Below, piece by piece: positions 35,642 through 40,582 of a stretch of DNA of 40,582 nucleotides. The notes below the pieces were generated by a model, which saw only the letters and a list, made by a program, of their open reading frames with translations, was not told the DNA's origin and made no database searches. Made by a program: the position numbers and the translations under genes. This stretch comes from a virus. Position 1 is the first letter of the stretch. Each line of letters starts with the position of its first letter. The stretch lies in IMG/VR virus record IMGVR_UViG_3300049215_000323, positions 1-40,582 of that record. The stretch is one strand, 5' to 3'.

Positions 35642-37233
35642 TATCCCGTCCTCCGGTTCTTCACGCGCGGTGCGCGGGGTTGGCCGCCGGCCGTGGCGGA
35701 TGGCCAATACGGCATGGCGAAGGTGAGCGCGGCGGCGTCGCCCAGATCTGGCGAGGCCCCGATCCGCTTCTTGATCGAGTCCTTCTCCTCCAGCACCAGC
35801 TCGTTCGAGGTGTTGAACCGCGTTTTGCCCGGACCCCACTCGGCCGCGCATATGTCGGCCTGAAAGCTGTCGTCATCGGGGACCTGCACCGGGAGTTCAT
35901 CGTCCGCCAGCCATCGGCGGAGAAGATCGTACATCTCCGCGCGCCGATTGAAATAGGCGTCGTCGCCGGTTTGGGACGTGGTGACAGGCGAAGCCCCGAA
36001 GTTCACCGCGATGAGGTTCGTATAGCCCATGTCGGTGAGGATATCGAATATCGGCCCCCCGAGCCCCCCGACATCGACACAGACCCAATCGGGGCGGATG
36101 CGGTTGATGCGAGCGGCGATCTGAGCGGCGACGTAGGTTCCCGAGCCTCCAGGATCCATGCGCTCCGCGATGCGCTCACCCATACGGCGTCCGCATCGAT
36201 CGATGATTCCAACGCGGTCTTGTACGCGGGAGGGGTCGACCCCAAGGATGACAGGGCCATGGCCGATAACCTTCGCCTTGCGTGCGCGCAGCACGTGGAG
36301 GGGGGGGATGAAGCTGTTGCCCGACGACTGGAACGCTTCGTCGAAGGTGGCGGGAAACTCCTGGCGAAACAGCCAGCAGGGCTCATCGAAGGACGCACTG
36401 ATGACGAGGGCCAACTCGCGGTTCTTCAGATAGGCCCAATAGAGCTGTTCCCAGGTGAGCCGGTGAACACGGGCGTATTCGTACCAGGCCTCCGCCGGCT
36501 CCCACTGGTCGGGACAGTCGGCCACATAGTCCTCACCCCAGAACCAGGGGATGAATATGGCTTCGAACTCGCTCTCGCCCCGGATCGCGGCCTGAGCCTG
36601 GCGATAGAACATGTTGCCGACGCCGTTGGCCGTCGACTCCAGGATGATCTCCGATCCCTCCGCGTTGCCGACCGTCTGAAAGGCCCCCGTCACGTGCTCG
36701 GTGGCGTTTTCCCAAAAGGCCACCTCCGATCCGTGGAAGAGCTGGAACGTCGAGCCGCGCCCCGTGGCCACCGATCCGGCGGTAGAGACGGCATAGCCGC
36801 AATCGTTGTCCTCGAACAACAGCTCCTTGGCGTTGCCCCGCAGGAGGGGCGGCTGGGCGAGGCCCGGCGCATGGAGGGCGTGGAAGCGCTGCGCCATGCC
36901 GAACAGGTTGTTGGTGGCGTCCTGGTTGTGGGTGAGGATGAAGGCCCGAAGCGCCCGCCGCGAGCGCCAGAGGCGGTGATAGTAGCGGCCCTGGACATAG
37001 GTGGACGAGCCGAGCTGCCGCCCCTTGACGATGATGGCCCTGACGCGGCCGAGCGTCTGGCGCTGCTGTTCAAGGCGGTGGTGGAGGTATTGCTGCGCCT
37101 TGTTCAGCGTGAACGGCAGGATGACGCCGCTCTTGGTGCGGATCTTCAGGACCTCCTTGGAAAAATAAGGATAGTCCTTCATCAGCCTTTGCAGGCGGTC
37201 GACCTCACGCGGCTCCAGGTCTCCAACGCTCAA
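35638..37233 (-). CDS. terL: Terminase large subunit
   Basis: In this 531-residue protein the ATPase part has an atypical Walker A-like KGRQLGSST (70-78), then FQLFHGSEVAF (163-173) with E170 in the Walker B position, and SEIILESTANG as motif III (194-204). The C-terminal nuclease has D333 (ILGVDPSR), D387 (CVDVGG) and D496/D499 (SPDLGDAAALTFA), the expected RNase-H-like acidic residues. Start TTG 37233 has GGAGG 8 bases upstream, inside the preceding small gene, and an in-frame TAA lies further up. The protein pumps and cuts DNA during packaging, probably by a headful mechanism given the circular map. Confidence 0.93.
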   Translation of the reverse strand: MSVGDLEPREVDRLQRLMKDYPYFSKEVLKIRTKSGVILPFTLNKAQQYLHHRLEQQRQTLGRVRAIIVKGRQLGSSTYVQGRYYHRLWRSRRALRAFILTHNQDATNNLFGMAQRFHALHAPGLAQPPLLRGNAKELLFEDNDCGYAVSTAGSVATGRGSTFQLFHGSEVAFWENATEHVTGAFQTVGNAEGSEIILESTANGVGNMFYRQAQAAIRGESEFEAIFIPWFWGEDYVADCPDQWEPAEAWYEYARVHRLTWEQLYWAYLKNRELALVISASFDEPCWLFRQEFPATFDEAFQSSGNSFIPPLHVLRARKAKVIGHGPVILGVDPSRVQDRVGIIDRCGRRMGERIAERMDPGGSGTYVAAQIAARINRIRPDWVCVDVGGLGGPIFDILTDMGYTNLIAVNFGASPVTTSQTGDDAYFNRRAEMYDLLRRWLADDELPVQVPDDDSFQADICAAEWGPGKTRFNTSNELVLEEKDSIKKRIGASPDLGDAAALTFAMPYWPSATAGGQPRAPRVKNRRTGY

Positions 37234-37384
37234 GGCTTTCCGCCTCCATCGGCCCGTCAGCTCGCCTGGCGCGCCGCCTTTTTATCCGGGCCTGGAGCCA
37301 GGTCCACACGGGCAGGTGAGTCCAGGCGTCATCTTCATCTATCGTGTCCCCGGTAGTGTTGCCAGGGAGGGGTTTGGCTTCCAT
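37205..37384 (-). CDS. Small hypothetical protein upstream of terminase, 59 residues
   Basis: ATG 37384 is preceded by GGGGAGGGGTGCGAG, a strong ribosome site, and the frame runs to TGA 37205-37207, overlapping the terminase start by 29 bases. The protein (MEAKPLPGNTTGDTIDEDDA, WTHLPVWTWLQARIKRRRAR) has an acidic first half and an amphipathic basic helix. It explains the space between two genes and its ribosome site is better than that of terminase. Function unknown. Confidence 0.65.
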   Translation of the reverse strand: MEAKPLPGNTTGDTIDEDDAWTHLPVWTWLQARIKRRRARRADGPMEAESLERWRPGAA

Positions 37385-37438
37385 CTCGCACCCCTCCCCA
37401 GCGATCGGCCCGGCGCATCACGCCACCGGGACGAAACC

Positions 37439-38005
37439 CTAGGACGTGGGCGCGGGGTTGAGAACCAGCGTCGCGGAGAAGGCGGCCGATTGGGGCGGCG
37501 CGCCGCTGTCCGCCACCGTGCCGCTGACCGTGAAGGTCCCCGGCGTGTCGGTGGGCGTGCCGCTCACCAGGCCCGTGGGGTCGCAGGAGAGCCCCGCCGG
37601 CAGGCCGACGACATTGGTGACGCTGTAGGGCGCGACCCCGCCCGTGACGCTCAGCGGCGCGGAATAGGCGACGCTGAGGGTGCAGGGGGTGAGCGGCGAG
37701 GCGACGGCGAGTTCTTCGCCGGATGCGGATGCCGCCGCCTTCAGGTTGGCGCTCGCCGCCTGGATTTTGGCGGTGAGGGCCTGAAGGGCGCTGTCGGGGT
37801 TGGAGCTGGACTGAGCCGCCGCGATCTCGGCCGGGATTTCGTCCAGCAGAGCGATGGCTTGGGTTTCGAGGGCGATTTCGTCATTCACCGCTTGGGTGAG
37901 AGCGTCTAGGGCCGTGCCCATCTGGTCTATCCTTGTGTTGAGGTGGCGAGCGAAGAGCCAGAGAACGAAGGCGGTCAGACCAAGGCACGCGAGGGTGTCG
38001 AGCAC
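37439..38005 (-). CDS. Membrane-anchored coiled-coil protein with Ig-like C-terminal domain
   Basis: This 188-residue protein starts at GTG 38005, with GAAGGAGGACCACC upstream. It has a membrane segment at 3-20 (DTLACLGLTAFVLWLFAR) and a helical coiled region at about 24-95. From about 108 comes an Ig-like He_PIG-type domain: SVAYSAPLSVTGGVAPYSVT, GLPAGLSCDPTGLVSGTPTD, GTFTVSGTVADSGAP. He_PIG domains are common in exported adhesins and phage virion proteins. The membrane anchor plus coiled coil is spanin-like, but the Ig domain is not typical of spanins. A surface or virion role is equally possible. Confidence 0.7.
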   Translation of the reverse strand: MLDTLACLGLTAFVLWLFARHLNTRIDQMGTALDALTQAVNDEIALETQAIALLDEIPAEIAAAQSSSNPDSALQALTAKIQAASANLKAAASASGEELAVASPLTPCTLSVAYSAPLSVTGGVAPYSVTNVVGLPAGLSCDPTGLVSGTPTDTPGTFTVSGTVADSGAPPQSAAFSATLVLNPAPTS

Positions 38006-38053
38006 GGTGGTCCTCCTTCACGGCTCCGAGCGGGGCTCAGGATGACAGGTCCG

Positions 38054-38467
38054 TCAGCGGGCCTCAAGGCCCGGATCACCCTCCATCGGCGGGATCGCGG
38101 TAAGGCGCACGCGTACGTGATCGCCGTCCGTAATATACTTCCCATCGCGTTTCGACACGACACCCTCGGTCACCACCTCAGGGAATTGCCGCCAGGCCAG
38201 CGTTTGCCTGGGATGGTTGGGGAAGAGACGGCGAACTTCGGCGCAGGTGTGCGTCACCATCATGAGCAGGCTCGTTTTCCGGATATCCCACCGCTGAACA
38301 GGGTCCAGCTCACGCTTAAGCGCCCCATTGTAAATCACGACATAGGGCGCGACCCACGCCGTCGCTCCGTCCTCCTCCGCCGTGATATACGCCTGTGGCG
38401 GCCCCATGATCGCGTCCTTGAACAGCGCCTCGATCGCGGCCTTTACCGCGCGCTCATCTTCGGTCAA
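38054..38467 (-). CDS. Hypothetical protein, 137 residues
   Basis: TTG 38467 overlaps the preceding stop (TTGA). The protein has a helical N-terminus (TEDERAVKAAIEALFKDAIM), a central beta region (ATAWVAPYVVIYNGALKREL) and VRVRLTAIPPMEGDPGLEAR at the end. No motif recognised. It belongs to the small-gene cluster between the terminase subunits. Confidence 0.6.
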   Translation of the reverse strand: MTEDERAVKAAIEALFKDAIMGPPQAYITAEEDGATAWVAPYVVIYNGALKRELDPVQRWDIRKTSLLMMVTHTCAEVRRLFPNHPRQTLAWRQFPEVVTEGVVSKRDGKYITDGDHVRVRLTAIPPMEGDPGLEAR

Positions 38468-38841
38468 TGCACCGTCCTCCCTGCCGATCGCGCCTGGACC
38501 TGCGCGATGAGTTGGCGCAGGCCGCTCACCACGCTATGCAGCGGATCGCCCGTGCGACGCGCGCCGTTATGGGTGATGACGGCCTCGTTCGTCCCCAACT
38601 TGATCCGGCCGAGGATGAAGGCGGTCACCACCGCGTGCGCGGCCCTGGGGGTCAGCGCCCACGCGTGATCGTCGATGCGAAGGTAAACCAGCACCACGCC
38701 GTCGCCCGCGATCAGACCCATCCAGATATCCTTGGGCTCGCCGTCGCCCACCTCGTCCAGCAGCTCGCGGAAGGTCTCCTCGCTATCGACGAAGCCGGTC
38801 TCCACCAGATCCCCGTTGATCTCCAACCTGACCCGATCCAT
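38464..38841 (-). CDS. Hypothetical protein, 125 residues
   Basis: ATG 38841 is 3 bases after the preceding gene. MDRVRLEINGDLVETGFVDS suggests a beta-hairpin; ALTPRAAHAVVTAFILGRIK a buried helix; the C-terminal part (HSVVSGLRQLIAQVQARSAG) is an amphipathic helix. No family recognised. It is tightly linked to both neighbours. Confidence 0.6.
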   Translation of the reverse strand: MDRVRLEINGDLVETGFVDSEETFRELLDEVGDGEPKDIWMGLIAGDGVVLVYLRIDDHAWALTPRAAHAVVTAFILGRIKLGTNEAVITHNGARRTGDPLHSVVSGLRQLIAQVQARSAGRTVH

Positions 38842-38844
38842 GGG

Positions 38845-39210
38845 TCAAGCGAGGTGGCCAGGCGTGGCGAGGGTCACATTCGCGAGCGCGGCAATCAGGG
38901 TTTCCACGGCCCGCTGGGCGGTCGGGCTGAAGAGGAAACTTTCACTGATCGATTTACGCAGAAAGTCGGCGGCCTCTATAGGGCTACCGCGCTCGCTGAT
39001 CGGCCCTTCCTCCTGAGCCTCGGTGGTTGTGTGACTGAACGGCTGGCCGACCGGCAACAGGTTGTTGGCCCGGTTGCGGAAGTCGTTGCAGCAGGCGATC
39101 CACCCCGAGACGAAGGGCACCTCCAGGCGTGGGCTGTCGGCCTCGTGGCCGTAAATCCGGCGCTGGCCAGCCATGAAGCTGCGACGGGCATCGTTCAGGG
39201 ATTCGCTCAT
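38845..39210 (-). CDS. Hypothetical protein, 121 residues
   Basis: The start is fixed by an ATGA overlap with the DUF1643 gene. The protein (MSESLNDARRSFMAGQRRIY, GWIACCNDFRNRANNLLPVG, SFLFSPTAQRAVETLIAALA) is mostly helical with a CC pair at about 40. No family recognised. Confidence 0.6.
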   Translation of the reverse strand: MSESLNDARRSFMAGQRRIYGHEADSPRLEVPFVSGWIACCNDFRNRANNLLPVGQPFSHTTTEAQEEGPISERGSPIEAADFLRKSISESFLFSPTAQRAVETLIAALANVTLATPGHLA

Positions 39211-39824
39211 GAGGTCAGTTCTCCAAAGGGCATCGGCAATTGCGTGTACGGCACATAGAGCGGATGGCGCGGTGAGCCGTCCTGGGTGGTCCCAAGGCAT
39301 GCGAGCTTTATCCGCGACCCCTTGAACCACTTCACCACCTCGGCCGCGCGCCCGGTCTTACCGAGCCAAGGCTGAGAGCCCCATGCGCAGAGGACAATCG
39401 GATTCCCCACCAAGGCGCCGTGATCGCCCATGCGGCGAATGAAGCGGTCATTCATGGGGCCGACGACATCGGTCGAAGAGCCGAAGAACTGAACCGCGAC
39501 GATCTTCGGATCGGTCGCGCGCCAGGCGAAGAGGTTGCAGACCTGAATGCCCCCGAAGCCCCACCGCCCGGCGAAGCCCATGCACTTGCGGATGGTCGGA
39601 TCATCTTCCTGCCCGTCCGCCGTGGAGGGGTTGAGCATGATGATGGCCAGCTTCGTGTTCATGCGAAGCGCCTGGAGCGAGCTGTCAATGCGCTCGTCCC
39701 ACGCCACCTCGATATCCTTCACCGGGCCGAAGCGGTCGATGAACGGCTGCATGGTCAGGGGCGACCAGTCTCGGATCAGCCAGTAGCGATAGAGGCCGTC
39801 CTGGCTGATCCCCGCGTCGGCCAT
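39207..39824 (-). CDS. DUF1643 protein
   Basis: This 205-residue protein is read from ATG 39824. RYWLIRDWS opens the domain, followed by KLAIIMLNPSTADGQEDDPT, IRKCMGFAGRWGFGGIQVCN, LFAWRATDP and VGPMNDRFIRR, then VLCAWGSQPWLGKTGRAAEV. This matches DUF1643 with its LNPSTAD and AWG signatures. DUF1643 is found in bacteria and phages and its activity is not known to me. The reading frame stays open and protein-like for about 20 residues above the ATG (KPVDQSDNIARIKARGY), so an unrecognised upstream start is possible. There is no clear ribosome site. Confidence 0.85.
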   Translation of the reverse strand: MADAGISQDGLYRYWLIRDWSPLTMQPFIDRFGPVKDIEVAWDERIDSSLQALRMNTKLAIIMLNPSTADGQEDDPTIRKCMGFAGRWGFGGIQVCNLFAWRATDPKIVAVQFFGSSTDVVGPMNDRFIRRMGDHGALVGNPIVLCAWGSQPWLGKTGRAAEVVKWFKGSRIKLACLGTTQDGSPRHPLYVPYTQLPMPFGELTS

Positions 39825-39855
39825 GTAGCCCCGCGCCTTGATCCGCGCGATGTTG

Positions 39856-40116
39856 TCAGATTGGTCTACCGGTTTTCCTCGTGATCCACCCCGCGCTCTC
39901 GCGGAGCTGTGAGGCCTGCTGGTGCAATTTCTGGGCCGAGGCGCGTAGCTCCTTGCAAGAACGCTCGTGCTCATCGGCCTGGCGAAACAGCGATGTCGCC
40001 TCGGCCTCCAGGAGACGCGCCTCCCAAAGCAGGGTGGCGTTCGTGTCATCCCAATTCGTGGCGTTGGATGGGCGAGACTCGGTGTGCACGTCCTCAATCG
40101 GATCATCGGCCATCAT
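39856..40116 (-). CDS. Coiled-coil hypothetical protein, 86 residues
   Basis: ATG 40116 forms an ATGA junction with the end of the repeat protein gene. The protein begins with an acidic disordered segment and continues as a coiled coil (WEARLLEAEATSLFRQADEH, LRASAQKLHQQASQLRESAG) to a basic end (GWITRKTGRPI). It is coupled to the repeat protein, so the two may act together. Function unknown. Confidence 0.65.
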   Translation of the reverse strand: MMADDPIEDVHTESRPSNATNWDDTNATLLWEARLLEAEATSLFRQADEHERSCKELRASAQKLHQQASQLRESAGWITRKTGRPI

Positions 40117-40582
40117 ACGGTCTCCGTCTCAACCTTCGGAGGGACGTGTTCGCCGAAGGCCAATACCCCTCCCCTTATTTCCGCCCGGAGTTGAGCGTCC
40201 TCTGGCGCGGGCACTCTCCATATGCATAGCCCAACCATAATGCGCAGTCGAACCTGAACCCATTTGGCGGAGACAGAAAGGCCGGCCTCGATCCCCCAGC
40301 CGGCCTTGATCCCCGAGCCGGCCTCGATCCCCCAGCCGGCCTTGATCCCCGAGCCGGCCTCGATCCCCGAGCCGGCCTTGATCCCCCAGCCGGCCTTGAT
40401 CCCCGAGCCGGCCTCGATCCCCGAGCCGGCCTTGATCCCCCAGCCGGCCTTGATCCACGAGCCGGCCTTGATCCCCGAGCCGGCCTTGATCCCCGAGCCG
40501 GCCTTGATCCCCGAGCCGGCCTTGATCCACGAGCCGGCCTTGATCCACGAGCCGGCCTCGATCCCCGAGCCGGCCTTGATCC
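40113..40582 (-). CDS. AG-x-x-I-x hexapeptide repeat protein, C-terminal part (gene enters from the other contig end)
   Basis: This is the continuation of the gene that starts at 428. About 17 further 18-bp units, (S/W/L)(G/W)I(K/E)AG, are in the same frame as the stop TGA at 40113-40115. The array is followed by a non-repeat cap of about 57 residues: [40 protein letters not shown], then [15 protein letters not shown]. From memory this cap, with its '(V/A)GLC(I/T)WR' segment, resembles caps of bacterial and phage proteins with similar AG-x-G-I-x repeats. Two other frames in the array also stay open but start and end without biological features. The stop overlaps the next ATG (ATGA), which supports this frame. 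Confidence 0.85.
   Translation of the reverse strand, partial: IKAGSGIEAGSWIKAGSWIKAGSGIKAGSGIKAGSGIKAGSWIKAGWGIKAGSGIEAGSGIKAGWGIKAGSGIEAGSGIKAGWGIEAGSGIKAGWGIEAGLSVSAKWVQVRLRIMVGLCIWRVPAPEDAQLRAEIRGGVLAFGEHVPPKVETETV
40277..40582. repeat. 18-bp tandem repeat array, right part
   Basis: About 17 units of the same 18-bp repeat as at 1-268, again without indels, bringing the visible total to about 32. Base variation is limited to the same positions as in the left part. The two arrays do not share a terminal overlap longer than one base, so the true number of units is not fixed by this sequence. Confidence 0.97.

Noticed and set aside
40129-40548. Minus-strand open frame of DQGRLG repeats at the right end
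   Set aside because: Wrong frame of the same array; its start is inside the array and its tail overlaps the well-formed end of the hexapeptide protein.
1-40582. tRNA genes, insertion sequences, attachment sites, integrase
   Set aside because: None recognised on reading both strands; small divergent forms cannot be excluded without a search.

Overview
The window looks like the essentially complete 40.6 kb genome of a tailed phage with P22-type (podovirus-like) virion genes. It is cut open inside a tandem repeat, and both ends lie in the same 18-bp repeat array. A single leftward gene reads off the left end (start at 428) and back in at the right end (stop at 40113), in one frame if the ends share one base. 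The physical map is therefore circular or circularly permuted, and the linear ends are an assembly break. No integrase, DNA or RNA polymerase, helicase or primase is visible. GC content is high, TTG and GTG starts are frequent, and two regulators (an XRE protein with a LTFQQVQKYE recognition helix and a CtrA/OmpR-type winged helix) have an alphaproteobacterial look. I infer an alphaproteobacterial host; the genus cannot be told.

Layout. A divergent control region at 4723-4802 separates leftward and rightward genes. Leftward from 4722 runs a compact operon: Cro-like HTH, NrdR-type zinc ribbon, two small proteins, winged-helix regulator, XRE regulator, VRR-NUC nuclease, a hairpin-containing gap, a replication-type protein, small DNA-binding proteins, terminase small subunit and the repeat (beta-helix-like) protein. 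Crossing the contig ends, the same strand continues with accessory proteins, including a DUF1643 protein and an Ig-like membrane protein. It then carries terminase large subunit, portal, a GroES-like co-chaperonin, scaffold, major capsid, P22 gp4-like and gp10-like head-completion proteins, tail/fibre proteins, a GNAT-like protein and three ejection-type proteins, one with an embedded M15 peptidase.

Two rightward clusters interrupt this. At 4803-8468 lies a recombination module with an ERF single-strand annealing protein and a DUF1367 protein. At 11114-12753 lies a group of small and membrane proteins. Three rightward genes share an almost identical 19-base leader ending in a strong Shine-Dalgarno sequence. 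At 8449-10946, leftward again, are a tail-collar fibre and a lysis-like cassette with a membrane-anchored GH24 lysozyme.

Most neighbouring genes overlap by 1-8 bases (ATGA, GTGA, TTGA or TGATG junctions), implying translational coupling. One structural gene (23780-24233) carries both a +1 frameshift and an in-frame amber codon. No intergenic stretch exceeds about 170 bases. No tRNA, CRISPR array or insertion sequence was seen.
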